Assembly: GCF_029266855.1 (NCBI RefSeq)
Contig: NZ_JAQSWB010000002.1
Coordinates: 372,001 to 436,000 of the forward strand
Direction: 5' to 3'
Source of the DNA: Fluviicola sp.
GTDB lineage: Bacteria; Bacteroidota; Bacteroidia; Flavobacteriales_D; Crocinitomicaceae
Length of the DNA: 64,000 bases
Positions 27,860 to 37,394 of this stretch are shown here, piece after piece. The notes below the pieces were generated by a model. That model searched no databases. It was not told the origin of the DNA and saw nothing but the letters and a program-made list of their open reading frames with translations. Numbering within the stretch: the stretch's first letter is position 1; each line of letters opens with the position of its first letter. A program made the translations under genes and the position numbers.

Positions 27860-28033
27860 ACTAATTTTAAAAATGAAGCCGAAATTTTATAGAACATTAT
27901 AAGTAATCGAAATATAATCGGTGTGAGACCCGTTTTGTTTCTTCAAAAGAGGGTATTGATAATATTTAAAAAAGGAAGAGACAACCTATCCTTAATAATT
28001 TCGTCTTTTGCATGTGTTATCAATAATTTATAG

Positions 28034-28417
28034 ATGAAGAAAATTGTTCTACTAATCACTTTTAGCCTTGCTTTATGCAGCTTTCAGTCCTTCGGGCAGG
28101 TGTATGAAAAAATTTACGAATTATCCGGTTCCGCAGTTCAAAATAAGATGAATCAAAATAAGATAGACGGTGTTGATATCTTATCTGGTGTGAAAGCACA
28201 TCATGTTATCGGACTTAGCGGAATAAGCGTTTCTCAAAAAGGAGCCCTTGAAACTTTATTAACTAATGATGCCCGAATTACTTCCTTTGTTTTAAGTGAT
28301 GACGTGACTTCTATTATTATAGAATCACAAGCTGTTTTTACAAAAGAAGAGTTTGCAGCATTGATTCAAACCATGAATGGTGTAATTACCGGCTATGCAG
28401 CCGAATATTCGATCTAA
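28034..28417 (+). CDS. Small secreted protein of unknown function
   Basis: A 127-residue protein with a signal peptide (1-21, ending QSFGQ). The mature part is about 105 residues. The segment SQKGALETLLTNDARITSFVLSDDV and TKEEFAALIQTMN suggest a two-layer alpha/beta fold, but I recognise no family. It ends 25 bp before the start of the large adhesin gene on the same strand and may be co-transcribed with it. Confidence 0.6.
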   Translation: MKKIVLLITFSLALCSFQSFGQVYEKIYELSGSAVQNKMNQNKIDGVDILSGVKAHHVIGLSGISVSQKGALETLLTNDARITSFVLSDDVTSIIIESQAVFTKEEFAALIQTMNGVITGYAAEYSI

Positions 28418-28442
28418 CCCAATTACTAAGAGATTTAATACT

Positions 28443-30983
28443 ATGAGAACGATTAAAAATACGTTGCTTTCATTAGGACTACTACTGAACCTGAATGTAC
28501 TTGCACAACTTGCTCCCGGAGCAAATTGTAATCAGGCAGGATGTTCAACAGCAGGTTCCTATGCGAGTAATACAGGTGTTCCAAGCATGGGGAGTTACCA
28601 GTGCTTAGGCTCAACGCCCAATGCAAACTGGCTGGCATTTTCCATTGGAACCAGCGGAAGTATTCACTTGACTTTGACGCAAACAACTGCCGGTGGAGGT
28701 GGAATTGACGTGGATTTTGCCTTATACGGACCTTATACCAGTGTTGCTGCCGGTTGCCCGATCGGGCCGAACACACCGACTGTAGACTGTTCTTATTCCG
28801 CGTCTTCTACGGAATTTGTAGATATTGCAGGTGCAGTTGCCGGACAAGTCTATATTCTATTGGTAACGAACTTTAATGGTTCCCCAGGAACAATCAGTTT
28901 GCAACCGAATACCTCAAACCCATCAACAGGTGGTGTTAGCTGTAATGGTATTAGCTTCAGCGCTACTGCTACTTCAACTCCTGCAACTTGTAATCAGGCT
29001 ACAGGCTCGGTATCAGTAACTGTGAACGGAGGATTTGCTCCATATACTTATATTTGGAATATCCCTGGAAACCCAACAACTCAAAGCGTCAGCAACGTTG
29101 CGCCGGGAACATATACTGTTCAGGTGTCTTCAAGTCCGAACCCGGCTAATGGGGTTGCTGTGCCTCCAACAACAGCAACTGTAACGGTAGCAAATATCAA
29201 TACAACATATAGTGGAACTACCACCAATGCTTCTTGTCCGATGGGACATAACGGTACTGCTACGGCAAATTATAACATTCCTGGTAACCCAACAAGTGCT
29301 GGTGTTACAGCTACTTACCAATGGAATGATCCGGCGGCGCAAACTACAAAAACGGCTTCTGGACTTTTACCTGGAACTTATAGCTGTACTATTACTTTAT
29401 CGAACGGATGTACCGGAACAACTACTGTAACAGTTGGTGCTAACCCGGTTGCATATTCTGCTACTTCTACTTTGGTTTCATGCCCTGGAGGTTCGGATGG
29501 TACTGCAACTGCAAACATGGCTCCTGTAGTTGGAACTTTATCTTATGCATGGAATGATCCTTCCGCTCAGAGTACACAAACTGCAACAGGTTTATCTGCT
29601 GGCTCTTACTCTTGTGTCATCACATCAACTATCGGATGTACAGGAACTGTGAATGTAACGGTAAATGAGATTCCGGGAATGACAGCAAGCTTTACTACTA
29701 TTAGTGATGTAACCTGTAATTCAGCTAATGATGGAATTTTAACCGTAGCTGTTGCTCAGGGAACTCCTCCTTACAGTTATGCTTGGGATCATTCGGCTTC
29801 AACTTCTGCTACGGCAAATGATTTGTATGTTGGAATGAGTACAGTAACCGTTACGGATGCACTGGGATGTATTATTACCAGAACCGAAACCTTAGCTCAA
29901 CCACCGGCTTTACAAATTACTTACGTAACTCCTGATCAAATTATCTGCCCGGAATCTTCAACAACGATCAGCGTGAACGGAACTGGCGGAAATGGCCCCG
30001 CAAATTCAAATTACACATTTACCTGGAAAGAAAACGGAGTGGTAATCGGAACAGGAACATCAATTGTGGTAGATCCAATAGACACAGGGACACAATATTG
30101 TGTGGAACTAACGGAAGCATGTGGTTCTCCAAGTACCGATACTTGTATGATGATCACTTTCCCGACATCGCTTGCGCCTGTTTATCTGGCAAATAAACCA
30201 TATTCTTGTCTGCCTGGAGATTTGATCTTCTATTTGGATCCGGCTTCTATAGACAATGATGATCCGATTGATTCAGTATTGGTTCAATTGGGTAATGGTG
30301 ATGAGAGTGTTGTTTATGGGAATGACAGTATTCATTATATCTACACAGCGGCAGGAATTTATACGATTGATGTCACTGTTATTTCAGAATTGGGATGTGT
30401 AACAACAGCCTCATACCCTGGAATTGCAAATGTTATTGCAAACCCGGTGGCTGACTTTACAATGTCTGCAAATCCTACTACGTTTTTTGAAACAGTAGTG
30501 AAAATGCAGGATAAATCTAGTCCGACTGTCGTTCAATGGACGTGGTCTTCGCCTGGTTCGGATCCGAACAACAGTACATACCAGAATCCGACATTCCATT
30601 TCCCGGAAGGAATTGTAGCAACTTATACGATTCAATTGGCGGTTGAAACTCCGGAAGGATGTGTGGATACGGTTGAACGAATTTTGACAGTGAACAGCGA
30701 CATCATTTTCTATGCTCCAAATGCGTTCACACCAGACGGTGATGAGTTCAACCAAAGCTGGAAGTTCTATGTTTCGGGAATTGATGAGTATGATTTCGAA
30801 TTAATGATCTTCAACCGTTGGGGAGAAGTCATTTGGGAAACTCATGACGTAAATTCAGCATGGGATGGAACATATAATGGCACTCCTGTTAAGGAAGGAG
30901 CTTATACCTGGGTTGCCAGGGTGAAAGATCTGTATTGGGACGATGCGAAAGTATTCAACGGAGCCATTAACCTTATTAAATAA
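28443..30983 (+). CDS. T9SS type B adhesin with SprB-like repeats (copy 1)
   Basis: An 846-residue surface protein. Start taken at the ATG at 28443, giving a clean signal peptide (MRTIKNTLLSLG...LAQ); the longer frame begins inside the preceding gene. Residues about 25-160 form a Cys-containing domain around NWLAFSIGTSGSIHLTLTQ, like pre-peptidase/lectin-type domains. Three or four SprB-like repeats follow (CNQATGSVSVTVNGGFAPYTYIWN; CPGGSDGTATA; CNSANDGILTVAVAQGTPPYSYAWD, in parts). A PKD-like domain and a CHU_C type B C-terminal domain (FYAPNAFTPDGDEFNQSW, FNRWGEVIWET, GAYTWVARVKD) close the protein. Exported by T9SS and probably surface bound. Close paralogue at 31327. Confidence 0.9.
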   Translation: MRTIKNTLLSLGLLLNLNVLAQLAPGANCNQAGCSTAGSYASNTGVPSMGSYQCLGSTPNANWLAFSIGTSGSIHLTLTQTTAGGGGIDVDFALYGPYTSVAAGCPIGPNTPTVDCSYSASSTEFVDIAGAVAGQVYILLVTNFNGSPGTISLQPNTSNPSTGGVSCNGISFSATATSTPATCNQATGSVSVTVNGGFAPYTYIWNIPGNPTTQSVSNVAPGTYTVQVSSSPNPANGVAVPPTTATVTVANINTTYSGTTTNASCPMGHNGTATANYNIPGNPTSAGVTATYQWNDPAAQTTKTASGLLPGTYSCTITLSNGCTGTTTVTVGANPVAYSATSTLVSCPGGSDGTATANMAPVVGTLSYAWNDPSAQSTQTATGLSAGSYSCVITSTIGCTGTVNVTVNEIPGMTASFTTISDVTCNSANDGILTVAVAQGTPPYSYAWDHSASTSATANDLYVGMSTVTVTDALGCIITRTETLAQPPALQITYVTPDQIICPESSTTISVNGTGGNGPANSNYTFTWKENGVVIGTGTSIVVDPIDTGTQYCVELTEACGSPSTDTCMMITFPTSLAPVYLANKPYSCLPGDLIFYLDPASIDNDDPIDSVLVQLGNGDESVVYGNDSIHYIYTAAGIYTIDVTVISELGCVTTASYPGIANVIANPVADFTMSANPTTFFETVVKMQDKSSPTVVQWTWSSPGSDPNNSTYQNPTFHFPEGIVATYTIQLAVETPEGCVDTVERILTVNSDIIFYAPNAFTPDGDEFNQSWKFYVSGIDEYDFELMIFNRWGEVIWETHDVNSAWDGTYNGTPVKEGAYTWVARVKDLYWDDAKVFNGAINLIK

Positions 30984-31326
30984 AACACCAGACTACTTTT
31001 AATATAGATCAGGGAATCCCGGTCCGCTTCGGTGGACCGGGATTTTTTTTGTAATTATTTAACATTGAATGATTTACAGTTAGATATGGTGTTTTACCAT
31101 GGTGTTTCGAAAATAAAAAGTTAATATATTGAAAATGAAAGGAATATGTAATGACTATTCATCATTTATTTATGTGGTTTTGTTAAATAAATGACTTCTG
31201 AATTATTTGTTAAGCGTTGTTTTTCAGTTGTTTATACCGTTTACCTGTTGTTTTTCTTTATTTATATTCATAATAAGCAACTATGAATTAAAAAAATCGT
31301 TTTAAAAGCAACACAATAAGGTAATT
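30984..31326. other. 343-bp AT-rich spacer between the two adhesin genes
   Basis: Contains the terminator of copy 1 (31015-31050), then about 270 bp of AT-rich DNA with a short direct repeat (ATGGTGTTTT, ATGGTGTTTC) at about 31088-31111. No gene and no clear TAnnTTTG box seen; presumably promoter DNA of copy 2. Confidence 0.5.
31015..31050 (+). terminator. Terminator after adhesin copy 1
   Basis: Stem AATCCCGGTCC/GGACCGGGATT with an 8-base GCTTCGGT loop, followed by eight T residues. Confidence 0.85.
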
Positions 31327-34047
31327 ATGAAGAAGATAATTTTAATATGTGCGTTGTTGTTTGTTTCAAACAGTGTATTAAATGCCCAGGTAGCACTTTG
31401 TCTGGGTCAGGATGCGACAGTTTGTGCCGGTCAAACGGTTCAAATAACAAATTGTTCGGGGGGAGGGCCAATATTAGGGTCGGGAATTACTTTAAATAAT
31501 GCGACAACTCTTCCTCAGCTTTCGGATGATTCTTATTCAGGATTGATTCCAATCGGATTTACATTTAATTTTTATGGAGCTAATTACACCAATTGTGTAA
31601 TCGGATCAAATGGTCTGATCAGTTTTAATGCTGCAAATGCAAACACCGGCTGTCCCTGGAGTTTAGTAGGGATGGGTACCTTGCCACAAACGGCAAACCT
31701 CACCACAACGCGAAATTCAGCGATGCTATTCTATTCGGATATCAATCCTTCTCAAGCACCCATCGGACCTATCAAATATCAGACGATTGGAACTGCTCCG
31801 AACAGGAAGTTTGTGGTCTTGTTTGAAAGTGTGAATGCCTTTCAATGTCAGAACACTTGTTATTATGGTGCTATCGTATTTTATGAGACAAGTAACATCA
31901 TTGATATGATGATCGGGCAGAAACCGAATTGTGCAACCTGGAATGGCGGTTTGGCAATTCAGGGGGTTCATAATTCAGCGGGTACAGTCGCAACAATTAC
32001 ACCGGGAAGAAATAACACGGTTTGGAACGCGAATCAGGACGGTAAACGATTTACACCGATTGCGCCAAATAATACTTCTAATTATTCTGTAGCAACCGTT
32101 CAGTATTATACCGTTACATCAACATCGAATAACAGTATTCAGTGGGCCAGTACAAATGGGGGACTATTCCCATATGGCGGTGGGGTATTAAATATAACAA
32201 CCGTTCCTCCGGGGACCACGGGTTATTATTTAACAGCTACTGCATGTAATGCGGCGGTCGGAGGAGTAAGTGATACCACTTTTATTACGAGACAAGTCGT
32301 TTCGGGCACGGCAACGGCAACCACAGATTATTGCTTTGGAGGCGTTGGTACCGCAACCGTGAATCCGACACAAGGGGCGGCACCCTTCACTTTTACCTGG
32401 TCTCCAGGAGGTCAGACAACTCAAACTGCAACAAATTTAGTCTCGGGACCTTATACTGTTCAAATAACAGATACATTGGGCTGTAGTGCAAATGTAAATG
32501 TGAATGTACCGAATACCAACGCCACATTCAGCGGTTCTTCCACATTGGTAAGTTGTCCTGGAGGCAGCGACGGAACTGCTACGGCAACGATGACTCCTCC
32601 ACTTGGTGTTGTTTCGTATAACTGGTATGATGCAGGCGGACAAACGACACAGACTGCCACAGGTCTAAGTGCGGGTACTTATCATTGTATTGTTTCTACA
32701 TCTCAATCAACCGGCTGTACGGATACTGTTGAGGTAATTGTTTCAGAAATTCCAGGTATGGTATCGACCATTATTAACCAATCAGATGTTACGTGTAATA
32801 GTGCAAATGACGGAATAGTGGAAATCAGTGTAGTGGATGGAACGGCTCCCTATACTTATTCATGGGATAATTCTGCTTCAACAGGTCCTTTAGCGAATGA
32901 TTTGTATGCGGGAACTCATACGGTAACAATAACAGATTCAAATAACTGTGTAATCACAACAACCACAACAATTGGTGAGCCGGCCCCTTTAAAAATAACG
33001 AGCCTTACTCCGGATACGATTATATGCCCTGAAGCTTCTATAGTGTTGAATGTACAGGGAACAGGCGGTAACGGCAGTTCATATTATACTTTTACGTGGA
33101 GGGAGAACGGAACTGTGATCGGCACGGGAACTTCTATTACGGTAGATCCGGCTGCTACGGGAACTCAATATTGTGTTGAATTAACGGAGCAATGCGGGTC
33201 GCCAAGTACGGACTCATGTATGATGATCAATTTCCCTACTGCAATTGTTCCGAATTATGTTTCAAATCTTCCGTATTCCTGTTTACCTGGTGAATTTGTT
33301 TTCATTAATCAATCGAACAATAGTGCGGAAATTGATTCGGTTGTAGTCGATTTTGGAAATGGGGATATGGGTGTGTTTTATGGTGATTCGAACTTAACAT
33401 ATACTTATACAACAGCCGGAATTTATACCATAAGTGTTGTAACAACTTCTATTCAGGGGTGTGTTACTACCAATACATTCCCGGGGATCGCGAATGTAAT
33501 TGCAAATCCTGTGGCAGATTTTTCCATGTCGGCAAATCCAACAACTATTTTTGAAACGGTTGTTAAAATGCAGGATAAATCGAGCCCTAACGTTGTGAAC
33601 TGGGAATGGACTTCAATTGGATCAAATCCAAACAGTAGCACTTATCAGAATCCAACGTTCCATTACCCGGAAGGAGTTGTCGCAACATATACCATTCAGT
33701 TGATCGTTGAAACTCCTGAAGGATGCAGAGATACTTTAGAACGGATCTTGTCGGTGAATAGTGATATTATTTTCTACGCTCCAAATGCGTTTACGCCTGA
33801 TGGTGATGAATTCAATCAAACATGGAAATTCTATGTTTCGGGAATTGATGAGTATAATTTTGAACTAATGATCTTTGACCGTTGGGGGGAGGTTATTTGG
33901 GAAACACACGATCCTAATACTGCTTGGGACGGCACCTACAATGGTAAGGTTGTTCAGGCCGGAGCTTATTCGTGGATCGCTAGTGTGAAGGATTTGTATA
34001 CGGATTCCAGGAGAACATTCAAGGGAGCAATTAATATTCTTAAATAG
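31327..34047 (+). CDS. T9SS type B adhesin with SprB-like repeats (copy 2)
   Basis: A 906-residue paralogue of the preceding gene. Signal peptide 1-20 (ending LNAQ). The N-terminal domain differs: LSDDSYSGLIPIGFTFNFYGANYTNCVIGSNGLISFN (parts) looks like the nidogen-like/NIDO-type domain of secreted proteins. From about residue 330 it tracks copy 1: SprB-like repeats (CPGGSDGTATATM, CNSANDGIVEISVVDGTAPYTYSWD), a PKD-like domain (NPVADFSMSANPTTIFETVVKMQDKSSP, parts) and a nearly identical CHU_C domain (FYAPNAFTPDGDEFNQTW, FDRWGEVIWET). The pair arose by duplication with exchange of the N-terminal module. Likely T9SS-exported surface protein. Confidence 0.9.
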   Translation: MKKIILICALLFVSNSVLNAQVALCLGQDATVCAGQTVQITNCSGGGPILGSGITLNNATTLPQLSDDSYSGLIPIGFTFNFYGANYTNCVIGSNGLISFNAANANTGCPWSLVGMGTLPQTANLTTTRNSAMLFYSDINPSQAPIGPIKYQTIGTAPNRKFVVLFESVNAFQCQNTCYYGAIVFYETSNIIDMMIGQKPNCATWNGGLAIQGVHNSAGTVATITPGRNNTVWNANQDGKRFTPIAPNNTSNYSVATVQYYTVTSTSNNSIQWASTNGGLFPYGGGVLNITTVPPGTTGYYLTATACNAAVGGVSDTTFITRQVVSGTATATTDYCFGGVGTATVNPTQGAAPFTFTWSPGGQTTQTATNLVSGPYTVQITDTLGCSANVNVNVPNTNATFSGSSTLVSCPGGSDGTATATMTPPLGVVSYNWYDAGGQTTQTATGLSAGTYHCIVSTSQSTGCTDTVEVIVSEIPGMVSTIINQSDVTCNSANDGIVEISVVDGTAPYTYSWDNSASTGPLANDLYAGTHTVTITDSNNCVITTTTTIGEPAPLKITSLTPDTIICPEASIVLNVQGTGGNGSSYYTFTWRENGTVIGTGTSITVDPAATGTQYCVELTEQCGSPSTDSCMMINFPTAIVPNYVSNLPYSCLPGEFVFINQSNNSAEIDSVVVDFGNGDMGVFYGDSNLTYTYTTAGIYTISVVTTSIQGCVTTNTFPGIANVIANPVADFSMSANPTTIFETVVKMQDKSSPNVVNWEWTSIGSNPNSSTYQNPTFHYPEGVVATYTIQLIVETPEGCRDTLERILSVNSDIIFYAPNAFTPDGDEFNQTWKFYVSGIDEYNFELMIFDRWGEVIWETHDPNTAWDGTYNGKVVQAGAYSWIASVKDLYTDSRRTFKGAINILK

Positions 34048-34078
34048 ATTACCGACTACTTTTAATATATAAAGGAAG

Positions 34079-34106
34079 GCCCGGACGATAAATGTCCGGG
34101 CTTTTT
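34079..34106 (+). terminator. Terminator after adhesin copy 2
   Basis: Stem GCCCGGAC/GTCCGGGC with a 7-base loop followed by TTTTT. Confidence 0.85.
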
Positions 34107-34200
34107 GCTTTGAAAGCATTTATTCCATGCTTATTTTTGCACGCTTTAATGCAACCATTTATCCCTGGATAATTGATTGGGGAATCTAAAGCAGGAAATT

Positions 34201-35529
34201 ATGAGAAACTTAATTGTTGGATTGACCTTGTTCGTGTTGGCATACACAGTAAATGCTCAAACTGCAAAAGATTCAAGCAGGATAATTATTCCTGAACTCA
34301 AGCTAAATATTAATAAATCAGGGACAAACTACATTAAAGGTACTTTTTTGGCCCAAACCTGGGCCAGGTATTCTGATTTCAATCCGGGAACTACTATTGA
34401 CGGAACACCGAAAGCAAGTTATGGCGATATTGGCATCAGGAGATGGCGTATCCAGGCTTTTGGACAGCTGACAAACAGGGTTTATTTCTACACCCAATTC
34501 GGTCAAAACAATTTCAGTTTTTTGCAACCAAGACACACCGGTGCTTTTTTACACGATGCAGTTACGGAATTCAGGGTGCTTAATCAAATACAGATCGGAG
34601 GAGGATTAACAGCTTGGGGCGGTGTTTCACGCTTTTCGTCACCCGCTGTGGCAAATATTATGGGATTGGATGCTCCGATTTACCAGCAGGCAACAAATGG
34701 AATCAATGACCAGTTTGCCCGTAAATTATCACTTTATTTAAAAGGTGAAGTTTCTAAATTGAATTATCGTATAGCCCTGAGCAGACCAATGTCCGTGAAG
34801 AATAGTACCGTACCTGTTCCACCGATTAGTTCAAGCTCGAACTTTAATACGGAAGCTCCCCGGGCTCAGACTTCAGGATATTTGTTTTGGCAGTTTTTCG
34901 AGAAGGAGGTGACACCAAATCCATATATGAGCGGGACTTATCTCGGTAAAAAGAAACTATTGAACCTTGGAGCAGGCTGGGTTCAGCAAAACCAAGCAAT
35001 GTGGCATACAGATCCTGTGGGAGATACAATTCGTACAAGCTTGCTGCTGCTTGGAGTGGATGTATTCCTGGATCTTCCGATCGGAAAGAAAGGAGCAGCA
35101 TTGAGCGCTTATGTAGCTTACAATAATTTCAACTACGGGAAAAATTATATCAGGATGCTGAATGGGATGAACCCCGCAAACGGAGTAAATGCGGAAGGAA
35201 CATTAAACGGACCCGGTGTAAACTATCCGATGATCGGTACCGGGAACATCGTCTTTGCACAATTTGGATACAAATTCAAAGATGATCTCTTAAAAGATAA
35301 CGGAACTCTGATGCCTTATTTGGAAGTCCAATACTCGCAATTCCAGGCATTGAAAGACCCGGCTGTAATGTTGGAAGGTGGAATTAACTGGCTGATTCAC
35401 GGGACTCATGGTGCTAAATTATCTTTGGGTTGGCAGAACAGGCCTGTTTTTGAAAATAATGCTTTGGGAGAGGCTGTTCAAACGAGACGTAAAAATATGT
35501 TGGTGCTACAATATCAAATTGCATTTTAA
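34201..35529 (+). CDS. Porin-like outer-membrane beta-barrel protein
   Basis: A 442-residue protein. Start taken at the ATG at 34201 (MRNLIVGLTLF), which gives a clear signal peptide ending VNAQ; an in-frame ATG at 34177 would only lengthen it. The mature chain is a continuous run of amphipathic strands (GIRRWRIQAFGQLTNRVYFYTQFGQNNFSF, in parts; KLSLYLKGEVSKLNYRIALS; LSLGWQNRP) ending LQYQIAF, as in phosphate-selective-porin-like barrels of Bacteroidota. Substrate unknown. It lies 153 bp behind the adhesin copy 2 terminator region, so is probably transcribed separately. Confidence 0.75.
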   Translation: MRNLIVGLTLFVLAYTVNAQTAKDSSRIIIPELKLNINKSGTNYIKGTFLAQTWARYSDFNPGTTIDGTPKASYGDIGIRRWRIQAFGQLTNRVYFYTQFGQNNFSFLQPRHTGAFLHDAVTEFRVLNQIQIGGGLTAWGGVSRFSSPAVANIMGLDAPIYQQATNGINDQFARKLSLYLKGEVSKLNYRIALSRPMSVKNSTVPVPPISSSSNFNTEAPRAQTSGYLFWQFFEKEVTPNPYMSGTYLGKKKLLNLGAGWVQQNQAMWHTDPVGDTIRTSLLLLGVDVFLDLPIGKKGAALSAYVAYNNFNYGKNYIRMLNGMNPANGVNAEGTLNGPGVNYPMIGTGNIVFAQFGYKFKDDLLKDNGTLMPYLEVQYSQFQALKDPAVMLEGGINWLIHGTHGAKLSLGWQNRPVFENNALGEAVQTRRKNMLVLQYQIAF

Positions 35530-35571
35530 CTTTTCTATATTTATACATTATACTATCAACATCACAAACAC

Positions 35572-36060
35572 ATGAAGTATTTAGGCATGCTCGTATTTGC
35601 TCTGGTGCTTTCTTTCCATGGCAAGACACAAAAGATCCAACGTTGTGATTCCATTCCCACGTTGAATTCAGAGATTTTGAAAGTTTTAAAACCTTATATG
35701 GGACAGAAGATCCTGAGGGGGGAATGCTGGGACATTCTTAGTTTGGCATTGAATGAAACCCATGCCAAGTGGAATGGGTATGATGTTTTTGGAACGCCTT
35801 ATGATTACAAAAAAGAATGCGTTGCTCCGGGTGATATCATTGCATTTAAAGGGGTGAAATTCGGTGGAATGCAGAATGGGATCAAGTATTTCGAAGAAAT
35901 GGAAAAACATTTTGCCGTTGTGAAGGAAGTAAGAGAAAATGGAGAATTGCTGTTACTTCATCAAAACACAGGTAAATTTGGAAAAAAGTTAGGTGAATCG
36001 AGTATCTTCATCGGAGATCTGAAGAAAGGGAAACTGGATTTTTTTCGCCCGACGTATTAG
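35572..36060 (+). CDS. Secreted NlpC/P60- or CHAP-like protein
   Basis: A 162-residue protein with an N-terminal signal (1-19, ending GKTQ). GECWDILSLALNET places Cys52 at the start of a helix, VAPGDIIAFKG is the strand before the second motif, and KHFAVVKEV places His113, followed by LLLLHQNTG. This order (Cys helix, PGD, His strand, later polar residue) is that of papain-like NlpC/P60 or CHAP hydrolases, so a peptidoglycan or peptide hydrolase is possible. Not certain, because the usual third residue is unclear. The stop overlaps the convergent methyltransferase gene by 4 bp. Confidence 0.55.
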   Translation: MKYLGMLVFALVLSFHGKTQKIQRCDSIPTLNSEILKVLKPYMGQKILRGECWDILSLALNETHAKWNGYDVFGTPYDYKKECVAPGDIIAFKGVKFGGMQNGIKYFEEMEKHFAVVKEVRENGELLLLHQNTGKFGKKLGESSIFIGDLKKGKLDFFRPTY

Positions 36061-37394
36061 TCAATCCGCATTCTGATCCGCCATTCTTTCGGGAAAAGAT
36101 TATTGAATCTGTTCCCCAGATGTTTGATCCAGCCGAGTCTTGTCCCTTCGAAGGAGACCGTATTAAATCCGTGCTTTCCATCGAGGCTGAATGTTTCACC
36201 TTTCAGGTAATGCAATGCCTGTTCGCGCGTCAAAGGAATATCGGTGACGTGCTCTGAAAGAAGCTTTGAGTCAAGAGCGAGTGCTTCATTCGGAATTAAT
36301 CCTTTCCTGGAAATTTCCCCGAGTTCTGTCCCCAGTTTGATGATCCGAAGATTGGAATGCAGTGTCTCTGCCAATTCTGATAAGCCAGCCGGAATAGCAA
36401 ATACGTAATTGTTCCATTGAATAAATTCGGATGTTGAATCGCCAACCCATTCGTTGAACCAGGCCTCCGGTTTTAATCGCGTCAGTGAGCTTTTTTTCTT
36501 TGATTTGATCTTGTGTGTACGCTCTTCTCCTTGTTTTTGAATGACAACGACATAGAAACCTTCTGTTTTCAGTTCCGAAGGAAGTGCATAATATCCGATC
36601 CCATCACGTCCTTTTTTAGCAAAGGGAATCTCCATGGAATGAATTTTGGAATCCGTCTGGTCTAAGATCCAACGTACGTTTTCTTCGTTCTCATCGGTGT
36701 TGAAAGTACAGGTTGAGTAGATCAGATATCCATTTGGTTTCAGAGAATCCCAAACATCCATCACGATTCTTTTCTGCCGTGCCGCACACAATTTTACAGA
36801 TTCGACGGACCACTCGTTGCGTGCTTCCTGATCTTTTCTGAACATCCCTTCACCTGAGCAGGGAGCGTCAATCAGGATGCAGTCAAACAAACTTTTCAGA
36901 CCTTCGAAATCTGACGGATCATTGTTGCTTACCAAAGTGTTTTTAGCACCCCATTTGGTCAGGTTTTCCTTTAAAATCTTCGATCTGTTCTGGATCACTT
37001 CATTTGCAAGTAACAAGCCTTTTCCATTCAAAAAATCCGCAATAAGCGTGCTTTTTCCTCCCGGTGCAGCGCATAAGTCTAGTAAAACAGGCTCGTCAGG
37101 AAAATCCAATTGTCTTAAAATCCAATCGATAAATTGTGAACCGGCTTCCTGCGGATAGTACCGGCCCCCATGAAAATGCGGATCCAGGGTGAAAACGGGT
37201 CTTTCCTGGAGATAAAATCCGGTTTTCGACCACGGAATTTCTTCCAGATCTTTAAAAACAGAAGGGCCTTTAGATGAATTGATCCGGATTGCAATCGGCT
37301 GTTCTTCATTCAAAGCCCGGAGCAGTGAATCTCCCAGGAATGGATCATGGCTTACTCGTTCAACGAATGCTTCGGGGAGTTCAACTTTTTTCAT
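36057..37394 (-). CDS. rRNA (cytosine-C5)-methyltransferase, NOL1/NOP2/Sun family
   Basis: A 445-residue RNA m5C methyltransferase. SAM-binding LLDLCAAPGGKSTLIADF, motif IV DAPCSGEGMFRKDQEARNEW with its Cys, and catalytic YSTCTFNTDENEENV are intact. The C-terminal about 130 residues form the RsmF-type extension with a PUA-like end (LKGETFSLDGKHG, LGWIKHLGNRFNNLFPKEWRIR). The layout fits RsmF-like enzymes but the target base is not decided. Start ATG overlaps the tsaD stop by 4 bp, so it is coupled to tsaD. Confidence 0.92.
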   Translation of the reverse strand: MKKVELPEAFVERVSHDPFLGDSLLRALNEEQPIAIRINSSKGPSVFKDLEEIPWSKTGFYLQERPVFTLDPHFHGGRYYPQEAGSQFIDWILRQLDFPDEPVLLDLCAAPGGKSTLIADFLNGKGLLLANEVIQNRSKILKENLTKWGAKNTLVSNNDPSDFEGLKSLFDCILIDAPCSGEGMFRKDQEARNEWSVESVKLCAARQKRIVMDVWDSLKPNGYLIYSTCTFNTDENEENVRWILDQTDSKIHSMEIPFAKKGRDGIGYYALPSELKTEGFYVVVIQKQGEERTHKIKSKKKSSLTRLKPEAWFNEWVGDSTSEFIQWNNYVFAIPAGLSELAETLHSNLRIIKLGTELGEISRKGLIPNEALALDSKLLSEHVTDIPLTREQALHYLKGETFSLDGKHGFNTVSFEGTRLGWIKHLGNRFNNLFPKEWRIRMRID

